Shown here: positions 41,003 to 49,928 of the stretch, piece by piece | Layout: the number at the start of each line of letters is the position of its first letter | Position numbering within the stretch: the stretch's first letter is position 1 | Assembly (NCBI RefSeq): GCF_019448085.1 | Contig: NZ_JAGFNZ010000006.1 | Span: forward strand, 85,894 to 149,893 | Origin: Caproiciproducens faecalis | GTDB taxonomy: Bacteria; Bacillota; Clostridia; Oscillospirales; Acutalibacteraceae | DNA: 64,000 bases | Reading direction: 5' to 3' | Translations under genes and position numbers: made by a program | The notes under the pieces: generated by a model | Databases searched by the model: none | Told to the model about the DNA's origin: nothing | What the model saw: the letters and a program-made list of their open reading frames with translations, nothing else

Positions 41003-41737
41003 ATGAAAGACTACATTAACCAAATTTTCAATATGGACTGCATTGCTGGCATGAACATGTACCCGGATAAGAGCATTGATATGATCCTTTGTGATTTGCC
41101 TTACGGCATGACCGGGTGCCGGTGGGATAGCATTATCCCATTTGATCCACTCTGGAAGCAGTACTGCCGCATTATCAAGGACAGCGGTGCAATCGTTCTA
41201 ACTGCTACCCAGCCTTTCACTACCAAGCTGATCGGCAGCAATCCGAAGATGTTCCGGTATTGCTGGTACTGGTACAAAAATCAGCCGACAGGGTTTGCTA
41301 ATTCCAAGAAGCAGCCGCTGCGTTGCGTCGAAGAGGTCTGCGTATTTTATAGGCATCAGCCAACGTACAATCCACAGGGTATCATCGTGTTGGATAAGCC
41401 GATCAAACGCCGGGGTCATAAAATACCAGAGCACAGCGATTCTGTGTACCGTATGGATGGCAGCCTTTCGAATGATACGGAAACCTGCGTTGTTCATTAC
41501 CCGCGCCAGCTGCTGGAAGTGAAATGCGAACGCGGTCTGCACCCGACGCAGAAGCCGGTAGAACTGTTTCAATACCTAATACGGACTTATTCAAATCCGG
41601 GTGAGCTGGTTCTTGACAATTGCATAGGAAGTGGCACAACTGCGGTGGCTTGTATCAATTCTGGCAGGAACTACACCGGTTTTGAAATGGATCCGAAGTA
41701 TTACGAAATTTCAAATTGTAGAATACAGAATTATTAA
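41003..41737 (+). CDS. Solitary phage DNA methyltransferase (N4-C/N6-A type)
   Basis: A 244-residue S-adenosylmethionine-dependent methyltransferase. Catalytic motif IV is DLPYG in MILCDLPYGMTGCRWD near the N-terminus, and the SAM-binding motif I lies near the C-terminus (LVLDNCIGSGTTAVACINSGRNYTGFEMD), the order of the beta class. HPTQKPVELFQYLIRTYS precedes it. AAAGGAG lies four bases before ATG 41003. No restriction enzyme is beside it; it probably shields phage DNA. Confidence 0.92.
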   Translation: MKDYINQIFNMDCIAGMNMYPDKSIDMILCDLPYGMTGCRWDSIIPFDPLWKQYCRIIKDSGAIVLTATQPFTTKLIGSNPKMFRYCWYWYKNQPTGFANSKKQPLRCVEEVCVFYRHQPTYNPQGIIVLDKPIKRRGHKIPEHSDSVYRMDGSLSNDTETCVVHYPRQLLEVKCERGLHPTQKPVELFQYLIRTYSNPGELVLDNCIGSGTTAVACINSGRNYTGFEMDPKYYEISNCRIQNY

Positions 41738-41785
41738 TTGAGATCGGCCGTAGCGTGTGCGGCCGTCCTTTTTTCTTCCTTCTAA

Positions 41786-42079
41786 TTACGCTACCCGGGT
41801 TCCATTTATTGGGAATGTTCCAGAACTGGTCAAAGCTACCGCCTTAAGGGTGTCTCCTTCCATGGTACCTTTTATGGAGTATCTTAAATTAAAAAATCCT
41901 GCATTTAGGATTCCAGAAAACTCAAACGAATTTCCGTTTATTTTCCCATTTCTAAAGAAACTTGTGTTCCCCATTGTACGAATAGAACCGCTTAGTATTC
42001 CATTGTTATCAACAAAGGTTACGGTTCCTTTTTGAATTCCAAACGGCGTTTGAAGAGTAACGCTATAAGTGCCATTCAT
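41786..42079 (-). CDS. Small beta-rich hypothetical protein on the opposite strand
   Basis: A 97-residue protein made of short repeating beta strands (GTYSVTLQTPFGIQKGTVTFVDNNGILSGSIRTMG...GNSFEFSGIL...GTMEGDTLKAVA). Similar small lipocalin-like proteins are encoded in Clostridia. It converges on the methyltransferase gene and is more AT-rich than the flanking late genes, suggesting an independently expressed insert. Function unknown. Confidence 0.6.
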   Translation of the reverse strand: MNGTYSVTLQTPFGIQKGTVTFVDNNGILSGSIRTMGNTSFFRNGKINGNSFEFSGILNAGFFNLRYSIKGTMEGDTLKAVALTSSGTFPINGTRVA

Positions 42080-42168
42080 TAAATTGCCTCATTTCTGTTA
42101 GGGTAATTTTAATATATGCGATCGTTTATTGAGTGATTACAATGTACAGATTCATTTGGTATTGATTA

Positions 42169-42338
42169 TGAAAAATTATCATTACAGACCGGAGTTTAAC
42201 GCCAGAATTTATGGTCCAGCAGAAGCAAGGGCAGACGCATATTGGAGGAAACGCAGGGAAGCTATCGAACGAGGTGGTGAATTATGTGGCAAAAACCGAA
42301 TTAATGGAAAAAGCGGAACGGCTTTACCACCAAGGTAA
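42169..42338 (+). CDS. Possible small protein upstream of terminase
   Basis: A 55-residue basic frame (MKNYHYRPEFNARIYGPAEARADAYWRKRREAIERGG...) that overlaps the start of the terminase small subunit gene in another frame. No good ribosome site is seen. Its residue pattern looks protein-like, but it may be a shadow. Confidence 0.35.
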
Positions 42339-43110
42339 AACCCTTTCTGAAATAGCAGAGCTTCTCGATGTTTCACCCGGTACCGTCCGAAGTTGGAAAA
42401 GCCGTGGCAAATGGGACAGTGATGCTGCAACGCAACGCAACGTTGCAAAAAAGCGTTGCAACGCAACAAAACAGTCAGAACCTGAATCGCCTCCTGCCGA
42501 ATTAGTAGAACCGTTGACAGAAAACGAACGGCTGTTCTGCGAGGTTTACAGCAGAAATAAGAATGCGACTCAGGCTTATTTGAAAGTGTATGGCTGCACC
42601 TATAACTCGGCTATGACAAGTGCCTATGAGACCTTGAGAAAACCTAAGATAAAATGCTATCTCAACTATCTGAGGGAATGTCAGTGTGAAGCTATGAATC
42701 TGCAGCCTATTGATATAGTCGAGCGTTTCATGCATATTGCATTTTCCGATATGACTGACTTTGTGGATTATGGAACTAAAATAATTCCGATTGTCGATGA
42801 CAAAGGAAAAATAACCGGCTCCTCCGAAAAAGACTTTCTTCAATTCAATGATTCCAAAATGGTTGACGGTGGAATCATTAAAGAAGTCAGGCAAACGCAA
42901 CAGGGTATGTCTATTAAGCTGGAAAGCAGAATTGACGCCTTAAAATGGCTGTCCGATTATTTCAAAATGAATCCGATGGATAACCACAGAATCGAGTTCG
43001 AAAATAAAAAGCTTCAGCTTGAGCAGCTGAAGATCAACAGCGGTAGCCCACCGCAAGAAACCGAAGATGATCCCATTACCAAGTCGCTTAAGGAGGAATT
43101 CTCAAAATGA
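42286..43110 (+). CDS. terS: Terminase small subunit (PBSX/YqaS-like)
   Basis: A 274-residue DNA-recognition subunit. Residues 1-50 have a helix-turn-helix (LYHQGKTLSEIAELLDVSPGTVRSWKSRGKWD), 75-150 the terminase_2 domain (LTENERLFCEVYSRNKNATQAYLKVYG), and the C-terminus the oligomerisation and TerL-binding part. GTG 42286 lies about nine bases after GAGGTGG. The codons at 42427-42467 contain repeated GCAACG/CGTTGC units, possibly a packaging signal. Overlaps terL by four bases. Confidence 0.85.
   Translation: MAKTELMEKAERLYHQGKTLSEIAELLDVSPGTVRSWKSRGKWDSDAATQRNVAKKRCNATKQSEPESPPAELVEPLTENERLFCEVYSRNKNATQAYLKVYGCTYNSAMTSAYETLRKPKIKCYLNYLRECQCEAMNLQPIDIVERFMHIAFSDMTDFVDYGTKIIPIVDDKGKITGSSEKDFLQFNDSKMVDGGIIKEVRQTQQGMSIKLESRIDALKWLSDYFKMNPMDNHRIEFENKKLQLEQLKINSGSPPQETEDDPITKSLKEEFSK
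42427..42467. repeat. GCAACG/CGTTGC repeat cluster inside terS, candidate packaging site
   Basis: Three tandem GCAAC units (42427-42441), their complement GTTGC (42442-42446), then GCGTTGC and GCAACGCAAC (42453-42467) make interlocking palindromes around an A-rich spacer. Terminase small subunits often bind sites in their own gene, so this may be the pac or cos region. Confidence 0.45.
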
Positions 43111-44330
43111 GTTTTTCCGAAAAGCAAAAACAGATTTTTCAGTTCCCCTATTCGGGAAAACCCGCGCTGATCTGCGACGGGGCTGTTCGATCCGGTAAGA
43201 CTTCAATTATGTCGCTGTCGTTTATACTTTGGGCGATGGGGAACTTCTCCGGCCAGAACTTCGGCATCTGCGGTAAGACGGTCATATCAGCCGAACGTAA
43301 CGTTGTAAAGCCTCTGATGGGGATTAAGTATCTGAGAGAGCAGTTCTCCATGCGCTTTGCAAATCACATTCTGACGGTCACCCGCGGCAAAAAAACAAAC
43401 ACCTTCTACATATTTGGCGGCAAGGATGAAGCGTCCTACATGCTTATCCAAGGCATTACCCTAGCAGGTGTGCTGCTGGATGAAGTCGCGCTCATGCCTG
43501 AGTCATTTGTCAATCAGGCACTTGCCCGTTGTTCCGTGGAAGGCTCTAAATACTGGTTTAACTGCAACCCGGAAGGGCCGCAGCACTGGTTTTATCAGGA
43601 GTGGATTCTGGACCCGAAGAAAAATCATGATGCCCTGCATCTGCATTTCTTGCTTGATGACAACCCATCGCTGAGTGAAGAAAAGAAGCGGGAGTATTAT
43701 AACGCATACACCGGCGTCTTTTATGACCGCTATATCCTTGGCTTGTGGGTCGTCGCAGAGGGCCGTGTCTACCCCATGTTTACCGATAACCCCGACCGCT
43801 TCATCCTGCACGGAACCACAGCAGGCATGGACGGTCAGTTTTTTGTTTCGTGCGACTACGGTACTGTTAATCCATACTCGCTTGGCCTGTGGTGCGTCAG
43901 GGGCAAAGAAGCCATAAGAATTAATGAGTATTACTTTGACAGCCGCAAAGAGGGCCACCAGAAGACAGACGAGGAGTATTACTCCGATCTGGAAGAGTTG
44001 ACCCGCGGCTACTACATCCGCAAGGTGATTGTGGATCCGTCCGCAGCATCCTTTATCGAGTGCATTCGCCGGCACGGTAAGTTTCAAGTGTGGGCCGCAG
44101 AGAACGAAGTACTCAAAGGTATTCGTACCGTGGCCACCATGCTCAATGCCGGCATGATAAAGATTCATGAATCCTGTAAAGATGCAATTCGTGAATTCGG
44201 GTTGTACCGGTGGGATGAAAAGAAAAACGAGGACGCCGTGCTGAAGGAAAACGATCACAGCATGGATGAAATCCGTTATTTCTGCGCAACAATACTGGCC
44301 CGTGAATTCCGTTGGGCTGAATGGAGGTGA
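43107..44330 (+). CDS. terL: Terminase large subunit (PBSX family)
   Basis: A 407-residue packaging motor and nuclease. The adenine-binding and Walker A region is ICDGAVRSGKTSIMSL, Walker B VLLDEVALMPESF, and motif III WFNCNPEGPQHWFY. The RNase H-like nuclease holds the acidic residues in VSCDYGTVNPYS, VIVDPSAASFIE and HSMDEIRYF. Overlaps terS by four bases and precedes the portal gene by 6 bp. Confidence 0.95.
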   Translation: MSFSEKQKQIFQFPYSGKPALICDGAVRSGKTSIMSLSFILWAMGNFSGQNFGICGKTVISAERNVVKPLMGIKYLREQFSMRFANHILTVTRGKKTNTFYIFGGKDEASYMLIQGITLAGVLLDEVALMPESFVNQALARCSVEGSKYWFNCNPEGPQHWFYQEWILDPKKNHDALHLHFLLDDNPSLSEEKKREYYNAYTGVFYDRYILGLWVVAEGRVYPMFTDNPDRFILHGTTAGMDGQFFVSCDYGTVNPYSLGLWCVRGKEAIRINEYYFDSRKEGHQKTDEEYYSDLEELTRGYYIRKVIVDPSAASFIECIRRHGKFQVWAAENEVLKGIRTVATMLNAGMIKIHESCKDAIREFGLYRWDEKKNEDAVLKENDHSMDEIRYFCATILAREFRWAEWR

Positions 44331-44336
44331 TAACCC

Positions 44337-45755
44337 ATGTTTGAAAAAATGCTTCGATGGCTGCGTAGCTTGCTTGATCGAATGTTTGATGAAAACAGCG
44401 CCGTTTCAGACATAGCAATTTCGGATAAAATGAGTTCCGCAATCGACTTGTGGACCCGAATGTATGAAGACGGCGGCCCGTGGTGCGGAAAAGATTTGCA
44501 CAGCTTACGTCTGCCTGTCGCAATCGCCTCCGAATTTTCCCGGTTGGTTACGCTGGAAATGGAGGTATCTGTCACTGGATCCGGACGCGCAACGTTCCTG
44601 CAGAATGAGTTGAATTCATTCTTCGACAAGCTGCGCAACTATGTGGAAACTGGCTGTGCTCTCGGTGGAGTCGTCTTCAAGCCGTACGTCAGTGACAACG
44701 GGCTTTCAATTGACGTTGTTCAGGGTGATTGCTTCTACCCCACTACGTTTGATAGCTCTGGCCGGATGACCGGGGCGATCTTCACAGAGCAGATCATCCG
44801 TAAAAAGGTAATTTACACCCGGGCCGAACATCACGAGTATGCAAACGGTGTTCATAAGATTGAAAATCGGGCATTCAAGAGTAATTCATCTGCGACGCTT
44901 GGTTCACCGATTGACCTAACGGAAGTCCCTGAGTGGGCGCAAATCGCACCGGAGGCGAGCATAGAAAATGTTGATCGACCTCTGTTTGCTTATTTCCGCA
45001 TTCCGCTGGCAAACCGCGTCGACCGTCATTCCCCTTTGGGCGTGTCCGTATATGCGGAGGCGGTTGATACTATCCACGATGCAGACGAGCAGTATGGGCG
45101 GTTTCTGTGGGAATTCGAGGGCGGCGAATTGGCCGTTGATGTAGATGAAGATTTATTCAAACACAGTGAACAGGAAGGGGTTAAACTTCCAAAGCGACAG
45201 GAAAGATTATACCGTCGCAGATCCTCTTATCATGGCGCGGGTTCGGAGAAAAATTTCTATGAGGTTTTCTCCCCTACTCTCCGCGATACTTCACTCAAAA
45301 ACGGTTTAAACACCATCCTACAGAAGATCGAATACCAATGCGGTCTTGCTTACGGTACGATTTCCGATCCGCAGGTGGTCGAAAAGACCGCCGAGGAAAT
45401 CAGGTCGAGCAAGCAGCGCAGCTACGCTACCGTTAAGGATATCCAGAAAGCGCTTGAAAACTCTCTGGACGACCTGATTTACGCAATGGATAAACTGTCC
45501 ACCCTGTATAAACTCGCTCCGCAGGGCAGCTATAAAGTCGCGTATGACTGGGATGACTCCATCATTAACGACCCCACTCAGCGCAAGCAAATGTTCTGGC
45601 AGTATGTCACTGCCGGGAAATTTCCGTTCTGGCGGTACCTAGTCGAATTCGAGGGGTACAGCGAAAATGACGCCAAGGCAATCGAAGCTGAAACTCAGAG
45701 TAGCTTGACTGACCCGTTCGGATTCGGGGAAGGTGATTCCAGTGTTAACGCCTGA
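44337..45755 (+). CDS. Portal protein (SPP1 gp6-like)
   Basis: A 472-residue portal that forms the DNA entry ring. Recognised by a long helical N-terminus, TLEMEVSVTGSGRATFLQNELNSFFDKLRNYVETGCALGGVVFKPY, the clip and stem region near 340-400 (TAEEIRSSKQRSYATVKDIQKAL), and position after terL. The 3' end overlaps the MuF gene by 14 bp. Confidence 0.9.
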   Translation: MFEKMLRWLRSLLDRMFDENSAVSDIAISDKMSSAIDLWTRMYEDGGPWCGKDLHSLRLPVAIASEFSRLVTLEMEVSVTGSGRATFLQNELNSFFDKLRNYVETGCALGGVVFKPYVSDNGLSIDVVQGDCFYPTTFDSSGRMTGAIFTEQIIRKKVIYTRAEHHEYANGVHKIENRAFKSNSSATLGSPIDLTEVPEWAQIAPEASIENVDRPLFAYFRIPLANRVDRHSPLGVSVYAEAVDTIHDADEQYGRFLWEFEGGELAVDVDEDLFKHSEQEGVKLPKRQERLYRRRSSYHGAGSEKNFYEVFSPTLRDTSLKNGLNTILQKIEYQCGLAYGTISDPQVVEKTAEEIRSSKQRSYATVKDIQKALENSLDDLIYAMDKLSTLYKLAPQGSYKVAYDWDDSIINDPTQRKQMFWQYVTAGKFPFWRYLVEFEGYSENDAKAIEAETQSSLTDPFGFGEGDSSVNA

Positions 45756-47406
45756 ATATCTCGAATCCGCCCCGGAAGGCATCGTCGAGCTATACTCTAA
45801 GCTGGACGAAACTATCACCCGCGACATTGTCCGGCGCCTGGTCAAAACTGGCGGCGTTTCCTCTACCGCAGACTGGCAGATTCGGCGATTGCAGGAATCC
45901 GGGCTGCTGTATGAGGATATTATCCGGCAAGTGTCGCAGATGACCGACGCCAGTGAGCCGCAAGTGCGTGCTCTATTTCAAGATGCCGGAATCGAATCGC
46001 TGAAATACGACTTTTCTATCTACGAGGCTGCCGGTCTTACTCCACTGCCACGTCTGCAATCTCCTGCTGCAGCAATGGTACTGCAGGCCGGTATACAAAA
46101 AACACAAGGCTACCTTAAAAACCTGTCATTGACTACCGCAACGACAACGCAACAGGCATACATAAACGCCGTCACACTCGCAGAAATGCAGGTGGAGAGC
46201 GGCGCTTTTGATTATGTGACCGCAATCCGTAACGCCGTGCGCGTCGCTGCGCAGTCTGGTACGACGGTACTCTATCCCACTGGACACACTGATAAGCTAG
46301 ACGTTGCCGTCCGGAGAGCGGTATTGACCGGCGTGAGCCAGACATCCGCGCAGATTTCTGAGCGATATGCTGACGATATGGGCTGTGATCTTGTGGAAAC
46401 GACAGCGCACGCAGGGGCACGTCCCTCACATCAAATATGGCAAGGCAAGGTATTCAGCCGATCCGGCAGCGGAAAGTATCCAGACTTTAAACAAAATACA
46501 GGATATGGCACCGGTGCAGGGCTTTGCGGCTGGAACTGCCGGCACAGCTTCTTCCCTTTCTTCGAGGACCTTTCCGAATCGGCTTATCCACGGAACAAGA
46601 TTCAGGAGTACAACAGCCACACGGTTACCTACAATGACCAAAATGTCAGCTACTATGACGCTACACAGATGCAGCGTGCATACGAGCGCAGAATTCGAGC
46701 AACCAAGCGCGAGCTTGCTGGTTATGATGAGGGTGTCAAATCTACTGACAGCGACGAACTTCGGAACGTTCTGAAAGAAAAATTCAACGATTCTTCCGTC
46801 AAGCTGAAGCGGCAGGAATCGGAATTAAAAGACTTCTTGCAACAAACCAGGCTTGATCGGCAGCGTGAGCGCGAACAGGTTATCAGTTTCGGGCGCAGTC
46901 CTGCGCAATCCGCGCGGCACGCCGCTGAGCAGCGCTATCAGCAATGGGTGAAAAATATTGGTGCAAAAGATTCTGCTCCGAATTCTCTTGCAAAATACTA
47001 TAAAGAGAAGTATAATAATTCTCCTGCCTACAAGCTTCTAAAAGGCTACAGCAATGCCGTCGATAATGGGGATATATCTCCCTTGGTTGGATTGAAGCAG
47101 TATACCGATACAGCGCATCGGGTTGAATCCGATATTTTGGGTCTTACCACTTCGACTGGTGTTGAAATTCATTCCTATGCAACGCACTTTATCGACCGTG
47201 TAATAGGTCAGGTTTCCACGCCGCATCCCGGGAAACGCTGTGGGGTATCGATTGAAGATGCAAAGGATGCACTCATTCATCCGCTAAAGCTGGGGGATGT
47301 CCATAATATGGAGAATGGGGACATTCGGCAAACGCTGTTTGGAAAGAATGCTACAGTAACAATCAGTATTCGTGATGAACGTCTGATTCAGACAAATCCA
47401 AGATAA
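45742..47406 (+). CDS. Minor head protein (MuF/min_cap2) with C-terminal BECR-like toxin domain
   Basis: A 554-residue protein. Residues 1-310 are a phage minor capsid (min_cap2/MuF) region ending in GAGLCGWNCRHSFFPFF, the usual C-x3-C-x-H ending. A charged linker follows, then a compact last 80 residues (EIHSYATHFIDRVIGQ... LFGKNATVTISIRDERLIQTNP) that resemble the barnase-EndoU-colicin-RelE (BECR) nuclease domains at the ends of MuF proteins. The GTG start at 45742 follows GGGGAAGG. The next small gene is the likely immunity partner. Confidence 0.82.
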   Translation: MLTPEYLESAPEGIVELYSKLDETITRDIVRRLVKTGGVSSTADWQIRRLQESGLLYEDIIRQVSQMTDASEPQVRALFQDAGIESLKYDFSIYEAAGLTPLPRLQSPAAAMVLQAGIQKTQGYLKNLSLTTATTTQQAYINAVTLAEMQVESGAFDYVTAIRNAVRVAAQSGTTVLYPTGHTDKLDVAVRRAVLTGVSQTSAQISERYADDMGCDLVETTAHAGARPSHQIWQGKVFSRSGSGKYPDFKQNTGYGTGAGLCGWNCRHSFFPFFEDLSESAYPRNKIQEYNSHTVTYNDQNVSYYDATQMQRAYERRIRATKRELAGYDEGVKSTDSDELRNVLKEKFNDSSVKLKRQESELKDFLQQTRLDRQREREQVISFGRSPAQSARHAAEQRYQQWVKNIGAKDSAPNSLAKYYKEKYNNSPAYKLLKGYSNAVDNGDISPLVGLKQYTDTAHRVESDILGLTTSTGVEIHSYATHFIDRVIGQVSTPHPGKRCGVSIEDAKDALIHPLKLGDVHNMENGDIRQTLFGKNATVTISIRDERLIQTNPR

Positions 47407-47419
47407 GGAGGGAAAGCAA

Positions 47420-47632
47420 ATGCTGAAATTTACAGATAAAGACCGTAATTTTATACTGCAAAATTTTAAAAACGCTGGTGAGCTCTTAAGCGCTTCTAAC
47501 CTTGACGATGTGCTCGACCCTCTATACGAGTTGATTGATGAAAAAGGTTTTGCACCACCTCACTATCAGGACTATAACGATTTTGGCAGGGAAGCGCAAA
47601 AAGTCTATGACAGCATTTATTTTAATAACTGA
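47420..47632 (+). CDS. Candidate immunity protein for the MuF toxin domain
   Basis: A 70-residue acidic protein (NLDDVLDPLYELIDEKGFAPPHYQDYNDFGREAQKVYDSIYFNN). It starts 13 bp after the MuF gene with AAGGAGGG upstream and is followed by a terminator, so it is the only gene between head genes with no structural family. Position, size and acidity are those of immunity proteins of MuF polymorphic toxins. Not proven. Confidence 0.65.
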   Translation: MLKFTDKDRNFILQNFKNAGELLSASNLDDVLDPLYELIDEKGFAPPHYQDYNDFGREAQKVYDSIYFNN

Positions 47633-47715
47633 ACCGCCTTCACATCAGTGTCGGCGGTTTTCTTATACCCAAAATTCAAGATTGAGAAACGCTTCGGGAA
47701 ACCGGGGCGTTTTTT
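47631..47715 (+). terminator. Two hairpins after the immunity-like gene
   Basis: GAACCGCC (47631-47638) pairs with GGCGGTTT (47653-47660) followed by TCTT. AACGCTTCGG (47688-47697) pairs with CCGGGGCGTT (47702-47711) followed by T4. They probably lower read-through into the scaffold gene. The remaining bases to 47802 contain no gene. Confidence 0.65.
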
Positions 47716-47802
47716 AATACAATCGGCCTATCCACCGGCCTAAAATGTGGAGCAGCAGGTGACAGCAACCACCTAAAACGCTTAGCTGTGACGGAGGACA
47801 AC

Positions 47803-48327
47803 ATGAAAACAGAAGAATTAACCGCGCTCGGATTGACAGAGGATCAGGCATCGAAAGTTTTTGAGATGCACGGTAAAGAACTTACCAAACTGCAGAATTC
47901 CGTTACCACCCTGACCACTGAGCGGGACGGCTTCAAGACCCAGCTTGATACCGCAAATACCAAGCTGGTCGGGTACGATCCCGAATGGAAAACCAAGGCC
48001 GATACCGCCCAGCAGGATGCTCAAAAGCAACTCGACGCGCTGAAATTTAATTATGCGCTGAACGACGCTCTCAAATCTGCAAAAGTACGCGACGTGGTGG
48101 CGGTAAAAGCGCATCTGAAAACTGACGCGCTGAAGCTGGACGGCGAGAACATTCTTGGCCTGAAAGAGCAGCTTGACACCATCAAGGCAGAAAGCGGGTT
48201 CCTCTTTGACACTGAGGAAAAGCCGCCGATCATTTCCAGCAGGACACCCGGCGTGCAGACAGTTACAACAGGAAATAACGACAAAGCCAACGCCGCCATC
48301 CGTGAGGCGCTTGGCACAACCATCTGA
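47803..48327 (+). CDS. Phage scaffold protein (GP20-like)
   Basis: A 174-residue, helical, charged protein: coiled coil (KELTKLQNSVTTLTTERDGFKTQLDTANTKL) followed by an ALNDALKSAKVRDVVAVKAHL region typical of GP20 minor structural/scaffold proteins. ATG 47803 lies four bases after GGAGGA. It precedes the major capsid gene, as scaffolds do, and would guide capsid assembly and then leave. Confidence 0.87.
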   Translation: MKTEELTALGLTEDQASKVFEMHGKELTKLQNSVTTLTTERDGFKTQLDTANTKLVGYDPEWKTKADTAQQDAQKQLDALKFNYALNDALKSAKVRDVVAVKAHLKTDALKLDGENILGLKEQLDTIKAESGFLFDTEEKPPIISSRTPGVQTVTTGNNDKANAAIREALGTTI

Positions 48328-48342
48328 AAGGAAGATTAATTT

Positions 48343-49521
48343 ATGATTACAAGAGCTCAGGCAGAATCCCTCATTCAGGAACAGCTCGTGACCACCATTT
48401 TTCAGGATGCCCCGAAGCAATCCGCAGTGCTTTCCCTAATGAGAAAGTTGCCCAACATGAGCAGCAAACAAACAAAAATCCCCGTGCTTGACATGCTGCC
48501 CCTCGCCTACTGGGTAAACGGCGACACCGGATTCAAGCAGACCTCTCAGCAGGCATGGGATAACGTTTATCTGACCGCCGCTGAACTGGCCGTTATCGTA
48601 CCTATTCCCGAAGCGGTACTGTCCGACGCGTCCTATGACATCATGGGCGAAGTCACCCCGCGTGTCAATGAGGCTATCGGTCAGAGAATCGACCAGGCTA
48701 TTGCGTTCGGTGTCAACCGCCCGAATGAGTGGCAGAACGATATCATCACGCTTGCTCGGCAGGCCGGGAACAATGTTTCCGCATCCGGCGGCATCACCTA
48801 TGACAATATCATGGGCGTCGGCGGTCTTATTTCCAAAGTTGAGGACGCCGGCTATATGGTAAACGGCATCATGGCTGCCATCAGGACCCGTGCGGCGCTT
48901 CGCGGCCTGAAAGACGGTAACCAGCGTCCCCTGTTCCTGTCCGACATGAAGGGCAGCACCCCGTATGCACTCGATGGCACCCCGCTCACCTTCCCGCAGA
49001 ATGGGGCGTTTGATGCCTCTGTAGCGCAGATGATTGCTGGTGACTGGTCGCAGGCCGTCTATGCCATGCGTCAGGACATTACTGTCAAGCTGCTCGATCA
49101 GGGCGTTATTCAGGATCCGGTTACAAAAGAGATCGTCTATAACCTCGCGCAGCAGGATATGGTCGCACTGCGTGTCGTGATGCGTCTCGGCTGGGCGCTG
49201 CCGAATCCGGCTACTCGTCTGAATGGTGACCGCGTCAACGTTCCGTTTGCATACCTCGAAGCAGCTACCCCGGCCACTGACTATGCTGTGACATTTACGG
49301 TAAACGACAACGCCGAAACTCCGGTTGCAATTGAGAGCGCAAAAATTGACGTTAACGGAGCGAAGAAGATGACCGCTGCCGATGGTACCGCAGTATTCAA
49401 TCTTCGTGCTGGTACTTACCCGGCAACCGTCAAAAAGACCGGATATGTGACCCAGTCCGCCACCATCACCGTTGCAAATGCGCCGGTCGCGCAGACCATC
49501 ACTCTGCCGATCGTGCAGTAA
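48343..49521 (+). CDS. Major capsid protein (HK97 fold) with C-terminal Ig-like/PEGA-like domain
   Basis: A 392-residue capsid subunit. Residues 1-300 are an HK97-type shell protein (IPVLDMLPLAYWVNGDTGFKQTS, AVIVPIPEAVLSDASYD, and a C-terminal VALRVVMRLGWALPNPATRLN). Residues 312-392 form an extra beta domain (FTVNDNAETPVAIESAKIDVNG, LRAGTYPATVKKTGYVTQSATITV) resembling PEGA/carboxypeptidase-regulatory domains. The extra domain should project from the shell, perhaps to bind surfaces. GGAAG lies before the ATG. Confidence 0.88.
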   Translation: MITRAQAESLIQEQLVTTIFQDAPKQSAVLSLMRKLPNMSSKQTKIPVLDMLPLAYWVNGDTGFKQTSQQAWDNVYLTAAELAVIVPIPEAVLSDASYDIMGEVTPRVNEAIGQRIDQAIAFGVNRPNEWQNDIITLARQAGNNVSASGGITYDNIMGVGGLISKVEDAGYMVNGIMAAIRTRAALRGLKDGNQRPLFLSDMKGSTPYALDGTPLTFPQNGAFDASVAQMIAGDWSQAVYAMRQDITVKLLDQGVIQDPVTKEIVYNLAQQDMVALRVVMRLGWALPNPATRLNGDRVNVPFAYLEAATPATDYAVTFTVNDNAETPVAIESAKIDVNGAKKMTAADGTAVFNLRAGTYPATVKKTGYVTQSATITVANAPVAQTITLPIVQ

Positions 49522-49544
49522 TGCACGCGGCCTGATTGGAGGGA

Positions 49545-49928
49545 GTGACGACGCCTTATGCTGATTACGCCTACTATTCAGACATTTACGGAGGTATATC
49601 GATTTCTCAGGACGCCTTTGCCGCCTTAGCGCGGCGGGCGTCCCTTTTTATCGATCAGATCACTTATAACCGCCTTAATACCGGATGGGCCGTAACGGAT
49701 GCCGTGAAAAACGCCACCTGTGCCGTTGCGGAAGTATTGGAACAGTATAAAACATCAGAGGCACAGGAAGTCACGGTGGCTGTGTTCAAAAGCGAAAGCG
49801 TTGGCGGATGGAGTGGAACATACCAAGACACTGACATCATACGCGCCACGATAGAATCCGCAATGGAAAACGCCGCGAGGCCCTATTTGATTTATACCGG
49901 ATTAATGGACAGGAGCGTGTTTGTATGA
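49545..49928 (+). CDS. Head-tail connector (gp6/YqbG-like)
   Basis: A protein of about 127 residues: YADYAYYSDIYGGISISQDAFAALARRASLFIDQITYNRL is the typical N-terminal helical region of head-tail adaptor proteins. The start is uncertain: TTG 49536 and GTG 49545 both overlap or touch the GGAGGG site and no better codon follows. It overlaps the next gene by four bases. Confidence 0.75.
   Translation: MTTPYADYAYYSDIYGGISISQDAFAALARRASLFIDQITYNRLNTGWAVTDAVKNATCAVAEVLEQYKTSEAQEVTVAVFKSESVGGWSGTYQDTDIIRATIESAMENAARPYLIYTGLMDRSVFV

Noticed and set aside
42427..42467. CRISPR-like short repeats
   Set aside because: Units are contiguous, lie inside a coding gene and have no spacers. No CRISPR array was seen anywhere in the window.
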